A DNA stretch of 64,000 bases. It comes from Lapillicoccus jejuensis. Its GTDB lineage: Bacteria; Actinomycetota; Actinomycetes; Actinomycetales; Dermatophilaceae. The stretch is from assembly GCF_006715055.1 (NCBI RefSeq), contig NZ_VFMN01000001.1, positions 186,001 to 250,000 on the forward strand, read 5' to 3'. Numbering within the stretch: position 1 is the stretch's first letter; each line of letters begins with the position of its first letter. Below the pieces are notes generated by a model. The model was not told the origin of the DNA. It saw only the letters and a list, made by a program, of their open reading frames with translations, and ran no database searches. A program made the translations under genes and the position numbers. Positions 17,063 through 25,063 of this stretch are shown here, piece after piece.

Positions 17063-18114
17063 CCGCCGTCGCAGCGAGGCCGTCGGTCGCGCTCGGTGAC
17101 ACCGGGATCGGTGAGGACCCGGTGGTGGCCTTCGACGCCATCGGCTGCCACCACCGCGTGCACGTCACGCGGGCCGAGGCGCTCGCCGAGGCGGGTCGGG
17201 TGGCCCGTGCCCTCGTCGACGACCTCGACCGCGCCGCCTCGCGGTTCCGCGCGGACTCGGAGGTCCGGCGTATCGCGGCGCTGGCGCCGCTGCCCGGGCT
17301 GGCCACCGTCACCGTCCGCGTCTCGGCCCTGCTCGCCTCCTGCGTCGCCGCCGCGCTGCACGCCGCCCGGCTCACCGACGGACTCGTCGACCCCACCCTC
17401 GGGCGGGCGATGGAGCGCGCCGGCTACGACGACGACCTCGAGTCCGTACGACGTCGCGCGGCACGACCGGCGCTCGCGCCGGCGCCCGCCCGCTCGATGG
17501 CCACTGCGCCGCGGACCCGCCCCGTCCGCCACGCGGCCGACCTGCCCCGGCTCGTGCTGGCCCCGCTCGAGCCGCCGGTGACGTGGCGCGACGTCGTCCT
17601 GCGCGGCCGCGTCCTCACCGTCCCCGCCGGGACCCTGCTCGACCTCGGCGCCACCGCGAAGGCCCACGCCGCCGACCTGCTCGCGGCCCGGCTGGCCGAG
17701 GGCCTCCCCGGTGGGTTCCTGGTCAACCTCGGTGGCGACGTGGCGGTCGGCGGCGAGGTGCCGCCCGGCGGGTGGGAGGTCGGGGTCCGCGACGCCGAGG
17801 GCGTCGTACGCCAGGTGGTCACGACGACCGGGCAGGGACTGGCGACCTCCTCGACGCGGCTGCGGACCTGGCAGGTCGGTGCCGAGCTGCGACACCACGT
17901 GCTCGACCCGCGCACCGGCGACACCGCGCCGACGACGTGGGCCCAGGTGTCCTGCGCCGGCGCCACGTGCGTCGAGGCCAACGCCGCGTCGACCGCGGCG
18001 ATCGTGCTCGGCGAGGCCGCGCCCGCGTGGCTGGGCGCCCAAGGCGTGCCCGCCCGGCTCGACGGCGCCGACGGTCGCGTCACGACGACGCACGGCTGGC
18101 CCGACCCGGCCTGA
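17059..18114 (+). CDS. apbE: FAD:protein FMN transferase (ApbE family)
   Basis: A 351-residue ApbE-type enzyme that moves FMN from FAD onto Thr/Ser of target proteins. Motifs: DLGATAKAHAADLLA (family DLGGIAKGYA), FLVNLGGDVAVGG, HHVLDPRTGD and ATCVEANAASTAAIVLG. In the last, the metal-binding D of classical ApbE (ADALATA) is N; this variant appears to be usual in this actinobacterial subgroup, from memory. There is no lipoprotein or Sec signal at the N-terminus, unlike many periplasmic ApbE proteins. Last gene of a four-member GTGA overlap chain. No protein in the window has a clear D-G-x-T-G-A-T flavinylation site. Confidence 0.88.
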   Translation: MTAVAARPSVALGDTGIGEDPVVAFDAIGCHHRVHVTRAEALAEAGRVARALVDDLDRAASRFRADSEVRRIAALAPLPGLATVTVRVSALLASCVAAALHAARLTDGLVDPTLGRAMERAGYDDDLESVRRRAARPALAPAPARSMATAPRTRPVRHAADLPRLVLAPLEPPVTWRDVVLRGRVLTVPAGTLLDLGATAKAHAADLLAARLAEGLPGGFLVNLGGDVAVGGEVPPGGWEVGVRDAEGVVRQVVTTTGQGLATSSTRLRTWQVGAELRHHVLDPRTGDTAPTTWAQVSCAGATCVEANAASTAAIVLGEAAPAWLGAQGVPARLDGADGRVTTTHGWPDPA

Positions 18115-18136
18115 CCGACCTACTGGTGCCGGGCCC

Positions 18137-18529
18137 TCACCTCTCGCGGGATGCGGCGTCCGGGTCGTCCTGCTCGGTGACGGGTCGGAGCACGGCCACC
18201 GAGTCCGGCAGCTCCAGCCGGTCCAGACGACGGCCGGGCGCCACCCCCCGGACGTTGGCCCGCCGCACCAGCCGTGCCCGAGCGGCGAGCCGGGCGTAGC
18301 CGGGCGGCAGGACCGTGCCGCTGATGTGCTCGCGGGGGTCGATCCTCTCGCCCCTGGCGGCTCGACCCCTCAGCCGTGCGTTCTCGTGGTCGACCCGGGC
18401 CTCGAACTCGCCGGCGTCGTCGTACGCCGCCACGACCACGTTCCGGCGCTCGGAGCGCTGCGGGTCGTAGCGGTAGTGGTACACGACGAACCGCTCGATC
18501 GAGTCGTCCTCGGGATCGACCTCGGCCAC
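18137..18529 (-). CDS. hypothetical protein downstream of the ABC importer
   Basis: A 130-residue predicted soluble protein with an opening FVVYHYRYDPQRSERRNVVVAAYDD and an arginine-rich, probably helical C-terminal half (ARLAARARLVRRANVRGV). No known domain is recognised. The likely GTG start at 18529 is 8 nt past the ABC ATPase stop, so it would be the third gene of that operon. Codon use matches its neighbours. It converges on apbE with a 22-bp gap. Confidence 0.5.
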   Translation of the reverse strand: MAEVDPEDDSIERFVVYHYRYDPQRSERRNVVVAAYDDAGEFEARVDHENARLRGRAARGERIDPREHISGTVLPPGYARLAARARLVRRANVRGVAPGRRLDRLELPDSVAVLRPVTEQDDPDAASRER

Positions 18530-18537
18530 GACGACGC

Positions 18538-19305
18538 TCAGCCGGCCGCCAGCACGCGCGACAGGAACTGCCGCGTCCGCTCCTCGCGCGGGTCGGTGAG
18601 CACCTCGGGGCCGCCCCGCTCGGCGATGACGCCCTGGTCGAGGAAGAGCACCTGGTCGGCGACGTCGCGGGCGAAGCGGATCTCGTGGGTGACCACGACG
18701 AGGGTCCACCCCTGAGCGGCGAGGTCGCGGATGACGGCGAGGACCTCGCCGACCAGCTCGGGGTCGAGGGCCGAGGTGGGCTCGTCGAGCAGGACGACCT
18801 GCGGCTTGAGCGCGAGCGCCCGGGCGATGCCGACCCGCTGCTGCTGGCCTCCGGAGAGCTGGGCCGGGTAGGCGTCCTCGCGGCCGGCGAGCCCGACCTG
18901 CTCCAGCAGGGCGCGGGCGTCGGCGGTGGCGGAGTCGACGTCGCGGCGCTGCACCTGCACCGGGCCCTCGAGCAGGTTCTGCAGCACCGTCTTGTGCGGG
19001 AACAGGTGGTGGGACTGGAACACCATGCCGCTGCGCGCCCGCAGGGCCCGGACCTCCTCGCGCCGGGTCCTCGCGTCGGCCCGCTCCCCGAAGTCGACGG
19101 AGGCGTCCCCGATGCGGACCACGCCGGCGTCCGGGGTCTCGAGCACGTTGAGGGAGCGCAGGACCGTGGTCTTGCCCGAGCCCGACGGCCCGAGCAGGGT
19201 CGTCGCCGAGCCCTCGGGCACGGTGAGGTCGATGCCGCGCAGCACCTCGTTGTCGCCGAAGGCCTTGCGCAGCCCCCGGACCTCGATGAGCGGGTCGGTG
19301 CTCAT
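18538..19305 (-). CDS. polar amino acid (cystine-type) ABC transporter ATP-binding protein
   Basis: A 255-residue ABC ATPase of the polar amino acid group: Walker [11 protein letters not shown]-loop region with [16 protein letters not shown], signature [15 protein letters not shown] and Walker [15 protein letters not shown]. It energises the importer encoded just upstream; its ATG overlaps the permease stop (ATGA). Substrate is inferred from the fused binding domain, which looks like cystine-binding proteins. Confidence 0.92.
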   Translation of the reverse strand: MSTDPLIEVRGLRKAFGDNEVLRGIDLTVPEGSATTLLGPSGSGKTTVLRSLNVLETPDAGVVRIGDASVDFGERADARTRREEVRALRARSGMVFQSHHLFPHKTVLQNLLEGPVQVQRRDVDSATADARALLEQVGLAGREDAYPAQLSGGQQQRVGIARALALKPQVVLLDEPTSALDPELVGEVLAVIRDLAAQGWTLVVVTHEIRFARDVADQVLFLDQGVIAERGGPEVLTDPREERTRQFLSRVLAAG

Positions 19306-20813
19306 ACGGCGTACCTCTCCAGTCGGTGCTCGAGTCTCTTCTGGCCCGACGAGACCAGCCAGCACACGACCCAGTAGTAGAGCGCGGCGAAGAGGTAGAG
19401 CGGCAGGAACTGCCCGCTCGGCGCGGCGGCGTTCTGCGCCTCGCGGAACAGCTCGGTGACGAGGATGACCGACGCGAGCGAGGTGTCCTTGATCAGCGAC
19501 AACAACGTGTTGCCCAGCGGCGGTACGGCGATCCGCGCGGCCTGCGGGAGCACGATGCGCCGCATCGCCTGGCCGTAACCCATCCCGATGGTGGTCGCGG
19601 CCTCGTACTGGCCGCGGGGCACCGACAGGATCGAGCCGCGGATGATCTCGGCGGCGTAGCCACCGACGTTGAGGCTCAGCGCGATGACGGCCGCGGGGTA
19701 GCTGGGGATCTTCACCCCGATCTGGGGCAGGCCGTAGAAGATGATGAACAGCTGGACCAGCAGCGGCGTGCCGCGGATGAGGGAGATGTAGACGCGGGAC
19801 GGCCCGGACAGCAACGGATTCGGGGACAACCGCGCGAGGGCCGCGGTCAGGGCGAGGACCATCCCGACGACGAAGCTGATGACCGTCAGCGGGATCGTCC
19901 CGAGCAGCAGCCCCTTGAGCATCGGCCAGGCGGTGTCCCGCAGGACCTGGAGGGTGCTGCGGGTGTCGGAGCCGCTGAGCGTCGGGCCGGTGCCGCCGCT
20001 GCTCTCGACCGAGACGTCGGCCTTGAAGTACTTCTCCGAGATGGCCTTCAGCGTGCCGTCGGCGGCCAGGGTCTTCAGTGCCGCGTCGGCCTGGTCGCGC
20101 AGCGCCGACTCGTCCTGGCGGAAGACCAGGGCCTGCTTGCTGACGTCGGCGCCGGTGTTGCCGACGATCTTCACGTCCTTCGACCCGGTGGAGGCGAGGT
20201 AGTCGAGGACGGCGATGTTGTCGTTGACGATCGCGTCGACACGGCCCTGCTTGAGCAGCTCGGCGGCCTGGGCGAACCCCTCCACCGACTGGACGTTCGC
20301 GCCGGCGTCGCGGGCGACCTGGGCCCAGTTGCTCGTCTCGGACTCGGCTGCGGTCTTCCCCTTGAGGTCGGCCAGGCTCTTGATGCTCGTGTTGCCGGCG
20401 GCGACCACGACGACGCCGCGCGAGTAGGTGTAGGGCTGAGTGAAGAGGTAGCGCGCCTGGCGGTCCGCGTTGATCGTGATCTGGTTGGCCACGGCGTCGA
20501 TCCGCTTGGCGTCGAGCGCCGGGAAGATCGAGTCGAACGTCGTCTGCTGGAACTGCAGCTGCCAGCCGTTCTTCTTGGCGACCGCCTGCATGACCTCGAT
20601 GTCGTAGCCGGTCAGCTGCTGCGTGCGCGGGTCGACGTAGGTGAAGGGCGGGTACGTGCCCTCGGTCCCGACCCGGACGACCGGCCCGGTCGCCGACGGC
20701 GCGGTCTCCACGGCGCCCCGTACGGCGGCCTGCGCGGACGCCGCCGAGGACGTCAGCGCGCCCAGCACCAGGACGAGCAGGACGAGGAGGCGCCGGGGTG
20801 GAGTGATCCGCAC
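19302..20813 (-). CDS. fused solute-binding protein and permease of a cystine-type ABC importer
   Basis: A 503-residue fusion. Residues 1-30 form a signal/anchor helix ([21 protein letters not shown]); about 45-270 form a periplasmic-type binding domain with [28 protein letters not shown] and [15 protein letters not shown], close in style to cystine binders FliY/TcyJ; about 285-500 form the permease with EAA loop [22 protein letters not shown]. Tethering the binder to the channel is known in GlnPQ-like systems of Gram-positives. GTG 20813 is leaderless (TAGGCT, 6-nt spacing). Operon with the ATPase. Cystine is the best guess for substrate; other polar amino acids are possible. Confidence 0.88.
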   Translation of the reverse strand: MRITPPRRLLVLLVLVLGALTSSAASAQAAVRGAVETAPSATGPVVRVGTEGTYPPFTYVDPRTQQLTGYDIEVMQAVAKKNGWQLQFQQTTFDSIFPALDAKRIDAVANQITINADRQARYLFTQPYTYSRGVVVVAAGNTSIKSLADLKGKTAAESETSNWAQVARDAGANVQSVEGFAQAAELLKQGRVDAIVNDNIAVLDYLASTGSKDVKIVGNTGADVSKQALVFRQDESALRDQADAALKTLAADGTLKAISEKYFKADVSVESSGGTGPTLSGSDTRSTLQVLRDTAWPMLKGLLLGTIPLTVISFVVGMVLALTAALARLSPNPLLSGPSRVYISLIRGTPLLVQLFIIFYGLPQIGVKIPSYPAAVIALSLNVGGYAAEIIRGSILSVPRGQYEAATTIGMGYGQAMRRIVLPQAARIAVPPLGNTLLSLIKDTSLASVILVTELFREAQNAAAPSGQFLPLYLFAALYYWVVCWLVSSGQKRLEHRLERYAV

Positions 20814-20917
20814 CTCACGAGCCTAGTTGCGGCGTGCGACCCTCGCGGGGGCGCGGTCACCGGGGGCGTCCGTCGCGATGGACGGAGCAGTCGCGGACGT
20901 GGGCCGGGTGGTGGGGG

Positions 20918-21364
20918 TCAGCGCGCGCGGAGCCAGGAGTTCAGCTGGTCGAGCTGCCGGCTCATCCGGGTCGAGCCGACGCCGAAGGGGGGCGCCTGGC
21001 AGACGTCGAGGTTGTAGGCCGTCCCGTCGCGCAGGAGGGCCATGACGCGGCGCTGGCCCAGACGTCGTCCGCCGTCGGTCCCGGTCCGGAACTCCTCGAT
21101 CTCCCCGCGAGAGAGGTCCCTGCTGGCCCACGGGTTGTGGACGTGCAGGACCCCGTCCTCTCCACTGCTGACGCCCAGGCGCAGGATCCGGTACCCGAGC
21201 GCGACGCCGAAGGCGCACATCACCACCCCGACGACGACCGAGGAGCCGTGGGGGTGGACGACCGTCGTCCAGACGATCGCGCCCACCCAGACCGCGAGGA
21301 ACGCGGCGACGACCACCCGCAGCGCGAGCGGGAGGCGGATGGCGACCTGACCGGACGGCGTCAT
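20918..21364 (-). CDS. membrane protein with PH-like domain
   Basis: A 148-residue protein: two adjacent membrane helices (LRVVVAAFLAVWVGAIVW and SSVVVGVVMCAFGVALGY) followed by a small beta-rich bacterial PH-like domain (VLHVHNPWASRDLSRGEIEEFR ... ALLRDGTAYNLDV). This layout is common in actinobacterial DUF-type PH proteins of unknown role. Leaderless start: CAGGAT (minus strand 21376-21371) 6 nt before the ATG. Stands alone between the ABC importer and tRNA-His. Confidence 0.65.
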   Translation of the reverse strand: MTPSGQVAIRLPLALRVVVAAFLAVWVGAIVWTTVVHPHGSSVVVGVVMCAFGVALGYRILRLGVSSGEDGVLHVHNPWASRDLSRGEIEEFRTGTDGGRRLGQRRVMALLRDGTAYNLDVCQAPPFGVGSTRMSRQLDQLNSWLRAR

Positions 21365-21424
21365 GGCTCGATCCTGCCAACCCGAGGGAGGTTTCGCCGT
21401 CGTCCGCGGGTCGCGCTCGCCGGA

Positions 21425-21465
21425 CGACGAAGCCCCCGACCTCACGCAGGTCGGGGGCTTCGTCG
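21425..21465. terminator. terminator hairpin after tRNA-His
   Basis: Perfect 18-bp arms (CGACGAAGCCCCCGACCT and complement) with a 5-nt loop, just past the 3' end of the minus-strand tRNA-His. Confidence 0.8.
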
Positions 21466-21471
21466 ACGTGG

Positions 21472-21544
21472 GGTGAGTGACGGGACTTGAACCCGCGACC
21501 ACCGCGACCACAACGCGGTGCTCTACCAGCTGAGCTACACCCAC
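21472..21544 (-). tRNA. tRNA-His (GTG anticodon)
   Basis: Cloverleaf on the minus strand: acceptor GTGGGTG/CACTCAC, D-arm AGCTCAGCTGGTAGAGC, anticodon loop TTGTGGT (GTG), T-arm CGGGTTCAAGTCCCG. CCA not encoded. A -10-like TACAGT lies at 21585-21580. Confidence 0.95.
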
Positions 21545-21665
21545 CATCGGCCGCGCACCGGGGTGCTGCGGCGACGACAACTGTACAAGGTCCGACGGGG
21601 TGCTCATGACCGCCTTTCCCGGACCGGCCCGCGCGAGTCGGCGGCGCAGGGCTGACAATGGCCGC

Positions 21666-22064
21666 ATGTTCCTGGGGAGGCAGCGGCACGACCGCGCCGT
21701 CGCGCTGGGCCTGGCCGCCGCACTGCTCGGCTCGCTGGTGCTCGGCCTGCTCGTCACGCTCGCCGCCGCGCGGGGCTCCGGCGGCGGCGCCGGCGCGTCG
21801 GCCCCCGTCTCGACGCCGCGGACGACACCCTCCCCCGCCCAGACGCTCACCGCCGGCCGCGGCGCCGAGCAGCACGAGGACGCGGGCGACGACGGCCCGC
21901 TCGGCATCCACCCAGGCCTGCTCGTCGCGAGCCTCGTCGGGGTGGTCCTGCTCGTCGGCACCGGTCTCGTCGTCCAGGTCGGCGCCCGACGGCGGGCCGA
22001 GCGCGGGGATGACCCCGAGGCGCCGTACGGCGAGCCGTGGGACGGGCGCTGGGACGAGACCTGA
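21666..22064 (+). CDS. two-helix membrane protein, unknown function
   Basis: A 132-residue protein with helices around residues 13-37 (AVALGLAAALLGSLVLGLLVTLAAA) and 83-105, joined by a Pro/Thr-rich extracytoplasmic segment with STPRTTPSPAQ. The short C-terminal tail is acidic. No family recognised. ATG 21666 is preferred over the earlier in-frame ATG because GACAAT (21654-21659) ends 6 nt before it, the leaderless arrangement. Confidence 0.55.
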   Translation: MFLGRQRHDRAVALGLAAALLGSLVLGLLVTLAAARGSGGGAGASAPVSTPRTTPSPAQTLTAGRGAEQHEDAGDDGPLGIHPGLLVASLVGVVLLVGTGLVVQVGARRRAERGDDPEAPYGEPWDGRWDET

Positions 22065-22116
22065 GGCCGACCACCCTCGCGGCAGAGCCGATTTCGTTCC
22101 GCTCCCGCCGCTGGTG

Positions 22117-22122
22117 TAATCT
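22117..22122 (+). promoter_or_regulatory. -10 element of tRNA-Lys
   Basis: TAATCT, preceded by TGG-TG, 35 nt before the mature tRNA; leaves a short 5' leader that can fold (GTTGCGCC/GGCGCGAC). Confidence 0.45.
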
Positions 22123-22156
22123 CGTGCCTCGTTGCGCCGCTGGCGCGACGACCACT

Positions 22157-22231
22157 GCGCCGCTAGCTCAATGGCAGAGCAAGTGACTCTTAATCACTGG
22201 GTTCGGGGTTCGAATCCCTGGCGGCGCACCA
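22157..22231 (+). tRNA. tRNA-Lys (CTT anticodon)
   Basis: Acceptor GCGCCGC/GCGGCGC, anticodon stem-loop AGTGA-CTCTTAA-TCACT with CTT, T-arm CGGGGTTCGAATCCCTG. The 3' CCA is encoded here (22229-22231), unlike tRNA-Arg, tRNA-His and tRNA-Leu in this window. Confidence 0.95.
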
Positions 22232-22234
22232 CCC

Positions 22235-22269
22235 ACGACGGCCCCGGCTCCTCGAGCCGGGGCCGTCGT
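22235..22269. terminator. bidirectional terminator between tRNA-Lys and the GroES-like gene
   Basis: 16-bp perfect arms (ACGACGGCCCCGGCTC and complement) with a CTC loop, only 3 nt after the encoded CCA and 14 nt from the convergent GroES-like stop. Confidence 0.8.
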
Positions 22270-22282
22270 CGTGCGGGGTCGC

Positions 22283-22609
22283 TCAGAGGTAGAGCCCGGT
22301 GCCCTCGTCCTCCACGCGGCGCGCGGCGACGGCGTGCAGGTCGCGCTCGCGCAGCAGGACGTAGTCCTTGCCGTGCAGCTCGACCTCGCTGCGCTCCTCG
22401 GGGTCGAACAGGACGCTGTCACCGACCTGGACCTGGCGCACGGCCGGGCCCGCGGCGACGACCTCGGCCCACGACAGGCGCTTGCCCACCGACGCGGTCG
22501 CGGGGATGAGGATGCCGCCGCCCGAGCGGCGGTCACCGCCCTCGCGCTCCAGGGAGACCAGGACGCGGTCGTGCAGCATCCGGATCGGCAGGCGGGAGGC
22601 GTCCGCCAC
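22283..22609 (-). CDS. GroES-like co-chaperonin (Cpn10 fold), stand-alone
   Basis: A 108-residue Cpn10-like protein: PIRMLHDRVLVSLEREGGDRRSGGGILIP carries the mobile loop with a GGGIL-type tip, followed by WAEVVAAGP, VGDSVLFDPEE and the roof/C-terminal strand. It has an unusual extra C-terminal tail (AVAARRVEDEGTGLYL) and no adjacent groEL, so it is probably an additional copy and may modulate a chaperonin elsewhere. GTG start at 22609, 14 nt after the upstream DUF3618 stop, suggesting an operon. Confidence 0.8.
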   Translation of the reverse strand: MADASRLPIRMLHDRVLVSLEREGGDRRSGGGILIPATASVGKRLSWAEVVAAGPAVRQVQVGDSVLFDPEERSEVELHGKDYVLLRERDLHAVAARRVEDEGTGLYL

Positions 22610-22623
22610 GGGAGCCGTCCCCG

Positions 22624-22905
22624 TCAGCCGCGTCGACGGCGCAGCAGCACCGAGGCGACGACGACGGCCACGACGGCAGCCCCCACCGCGACGAGCCGCT
22701 CGACGCGCCAGCCGCCGTCCTGCGTGCGCGTCGCGTCGATGAACGCCAGCCGCGCGTTCTCCTTCTGCCGCCGCGCGATCTCCTTCGGCTGCGTGCGCGT
22801 GACGAGCTCGTCGACGCTGACCGCGAGGCGCTCGCGCGCGGCGGCCAGCTCGGCCTCGAGCTCGGCCGCGGTCTTGGGTCGCTGCTCGCTGGTCGCGTCG
22901 CTCAT
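22624..22905 (-). CDS. DUF3618 family membrane protein
   Basis: A 93-residue protein with a helical N-terminal part (TAAELEAELAAARERLAVSVDELV, likely coiled coil; RTQPKEIARRQK, the DUF3618 core) and a single C-terminal membrane helix (LVAVGAAVVAVVVASVLL) followed by RRRR. Widespread in actinobacteria, often near other small membrane proteins; function unknown. Precedes the GroES-like gene by 14 nt and follows bcp by 37 nt on the same strand. Confidence 0.8.
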   Translation of the reverse strand: MSDATSEQRPKTAAELEAELAAARERLAVSVDELVTRTQPKEIARRQKENARLAFIDATRTQDGGWRVERLVAVGAAVVAVVVASVLLRRRRG

Positions 22906-22942
22906 GTCGTCGTCCTCACGGGGCGGGTGGTGGTCGCGGCCC

Positions 22943-23410
22943 TCACAGGCCGAGATCCTTCCGGAGCTTGGCCACGTGCCCGGTGGCCTTGACGTTGTAA
23001 CGGGCGTCGGCGACCTTTCCGTCCTCGTCGACGACGACGGTGGAGCGGATGACGCCCTCGACGGTCTTGCCGTAGAGCTTCTTCTCGCCGAACGCGCCGT
23101 ACGCCGTGAGCACCTGCTTGTCGGGGTCGGACAGCAGAGTGATGGTCAGGTGGTCGCGTTCGCGGAACGCGGCCAGCTTCTCCGGCTTGTCGGGGCTGAT
23201 CCCGACGACGTCGTACCCCGACGCCTGGAGCGCGTCGAGCGAGTCGCTGAAGTCGCAGGCCTGCGTCGTGCAGCCGGGCGTCATCGCCGCCGGGTAGAAG
23301 TAGACGACGACCTTGCGCCCGGCGAACTGCGCGAGCGAGACCTCGCGACCGGTGTCGTCCGGCAGGGTGAAGGCGGGGGCCTGGTCTCCCGGCTCGAGCC
23401 TGGCGGTCAC
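22943..23410 (-). CDS. bcp: thioredoxin-dependent peroxiredoxin Bcp (PrxQ)
   Basis: A 155-residue peroxiredoxin that reduces hydroperoxides using thioredoxin. YFYPAAMTPGCTTQAC holds the peroxidatic Cys47 in P-x3-T-x2-C and the resolving Cys52 five residues on, the PrxQ alpha-2 type. LSDPDKQVLTAYGAFGEKK and VIRSTVVVDEDGKV are typical. GTG 23410 has AAGGAGA upstream. The leader region carries two CGTACG-containing octamers (23446-23453, 23458-23465). Thioredoxin partner could be the protein at 62.9 kb. Confidence 0.93.
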   Translation of the reverse strand: MTARLEPGDQAPAFTLPDDTGREVSLAQFAGRKVVVYFYPAAMTPGCTTQACDFSDSLDALQASGYDVVGISPDKPEKLAAFRERDHLTITLLSDPDKQVLTAYGAFGEKKLYGKTVEGVIRSTVVVDEDGKVADARYNVKATGHVAKLRKDLGL

Positions 23411-23573
23411 GTCGGTCTCCTTCTCGTGCTGGCCCGGGCGGTGCCCGTACGACGCCCCGTACGGCGTCTCGCCGACCAACCTAGCCGACCCCCCGCCGCC
23501 GTGCGGGACGGCGCCGCCCGGCCGGGAAACCGCTGCCGTCCCCGCGCGGGCGGTCGGTAGCATCGCGTCCCGA

Positions 23574-23654
23574 GCCAGAGTGGTGGAACGGTAGACACGC
23601 GGCACTTAGGATGCCGTGCCTTCGGGCGTGGGGGTTCGATTCCCCCCTCTGGCA
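23574..23654 (+). tRNA. tRNA-Leu (TAG anticodon)
   Basis: Class II tRNA with acceptor GCCAGAG/CTCTGGC, anticodon loop CTTAGGA (TAG, reads CUA), long variable arm GTGCCTTCGGGCGT, T-arm GGGGGTTCGATTCCCCC. -10 TAGCAT at 23558-23563. CCA not encoded. Confidence 0.94.
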
Positions 23655-23676
23655 CGCGGACCCGCGATCCGGGGGG

Positions 23677-24942
23677 TCAGGGCACGAGCACCGGGGCGGG
23701 CAGGACGCGGGCGAGCAGGCTGTGCGCCGCACGCGTGACGACGTCCCGGTCGTAGGTCAGCGCGAAGCCGAACCGCCGCTCGCGCTCGGGCCGGTCGTCC
23801 TCCGGGCCGCCGAGGTCCTGCGCGAGGAGCGCCGCCGCGAAGTGCGGGGCGATGACGACGACGTCCCACTCGTCGCGCACCGGGTCGTCGGCGCTCAGGT
23901 CGGCACCGCGCACCCCCGGCACCGGCTCGACGGGCAGGCCGGCCCCGAGAGCGGCGACGAACCCGACCCGGTCCGCCAGGGCGGCGTACCGGCGGGCCGT
24001 CGCGGCCGTGAACTGGTGGGCGTACTGGAAGGTCGAGACGACGACGCACGTGGAGCCGTGCGCGAGGGCCTCCCGCTCGAGGTGCTTGCTCAGCTCGACG
24101 AGCAGTAGCTTGGTGGAGGTGCGCACGTCGGCGGTCGGCGGCAGGCACGCGAACGGTGACGCCGGGGTCGGGCGGGCCTCGCCCGGCGGCAGCCGCAGCG
24201 CGGCGCGGGCCCGCTCGGCCGCAGCGCCCGTCGGGACCGGCGGGCGCGGGGCCGGGCGGCCGAAGTGCCATCCCTGCCCCAGCCTCGCCCCGAGGGCGCG
24301 CGCGACGGAGACGTGCTCGGCCGTCTCGATGCCCTCGGCCAGGAGGATCGCCCCGCTGCGCTCGGCGTAGGCGTTGACGGCGTTCATGATCGAGGCCACG
24401 GCCGGGCCCGGGCGCTGCTGGACGAGGCGCAGGTCCAGCTTGACGATGTCGGGGCGCAGCAGCGGCATGAAGGCCAGCGACAGGTCGTCGGCGCCGACGT
24501 CGTCCAGGGCGATCCGCCAGCCCGCCTCGCGCAGGGTGCGCACGCAGGCGAGCAGCTCGGCCGGTCGTGCGCCGATGGCCCGCTCGGTGATCTCGAGGAC
24601 GACGTCCAGGCCGCCCGGCGCCGTGCGGGCGATGTCGATGAGGGCGTCGAGCGCCTCGGAGTCGAGGACCTCCGGCTCGACGTTGACGAAGAGCCCGAGC
24701 GGCGCGCGGATGCCCGCCTGCACGGCGGTGCGCAGGGCCGTCGTCCGGCACAGGGCGTCGAGGTCGGCGAGGCGACCGGCGTCGCGGGCGGCGGCGAACA
24801 GCAGGTCGGGCCGCTCGAGCGGTCCCTCCGGGCCGCGGGTCAGCGCCTCGTACGCGACGACGGACGCGTCGTCGAGGCGCACGATGGGCTGGAAGACGCT
24901 GCGGACCCGGGCGTGGTCGACGATCTCGTGGACGCGGTCCAC
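23677..24942 (-). CDS. EAL-domain c-di-GMP phosphodiesterase with C-terminal DICT sensory domain
   Basis: A 421-residue protein. An EAL domain spans about residues 5-240: FQPIVRL, YEALTRG (Glu32), NVEPEVL, LEITERAI, IALDDVGADDLSL, VKLDLRL and LAEGIET, so the metal- and substrate-binding residues all look intact even though DDFG is DDVG. Residues about 290-420 (STKLLLVELSKHLEREA, FTAATARRYAALADRVGFVAALG) match DICT, a sensory domain often fused to c-di-GMP enzymes. There is no GGDEF. The GTG at 24942 is chosen because GGAGGGAGGA precedes it. Expected to hydrolyse c-di-GMP to pGpG, which Orn (14.0 kb) can finish. Confidence 0.85.
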   Translation of the reverse strand: MDRVHEIVDHARVRSVFQPIVRLDDASVVAYEALTRGPEGPLERPDLLFAAARDAGRLADLDALCRTTALRTAVQAGIRAPLGLFVNVEPEVLDSEALDALIDIARTAPGGLDVVLEITERAIGARPAELLACVRTLREAGWRIALDDVGADDLSLAFMPLLRPDIVKLDLRLVQQRPGPAVASIMNAVNAYAERSGAILLAEGIETAEHVSVARALGARLGQGWHFGRPAPRPPVPTGAAAERARAALRLPPGEARPTPASPFACLPPTADVRTSTKLLLVELSKHLEREALAHGSTCVVVSTFQYAHQFTAATARRYAALADRVGFVAALGAGLPVEPVPGVRGADLSADDPVRDEWDVVVIAPHFAAALLAQDLGGPEDDRPERERRFGFALTYDRDVVTRAAHSLLARVLPAPVLVP

Positions 24943-25063
24943 GGCGGTCCTCCCTCCTCGTCGGCCGTTGCGAGCGGGGTTGGCCACCGACCGACTCGCC
25001 CCCTCATCGGCGAGCGCGGCGACGATCCGAGCAGAACCGTCCCGGCCTGCAACCAAGCCGGGG

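Noticed and set aside
12680-23654. tRNA genes as integration sites of a genomic island
   Set aside because: No integrase, no direct repeat of tRNA 3' ends and no composition shift were seen near any of the four tRNAs.
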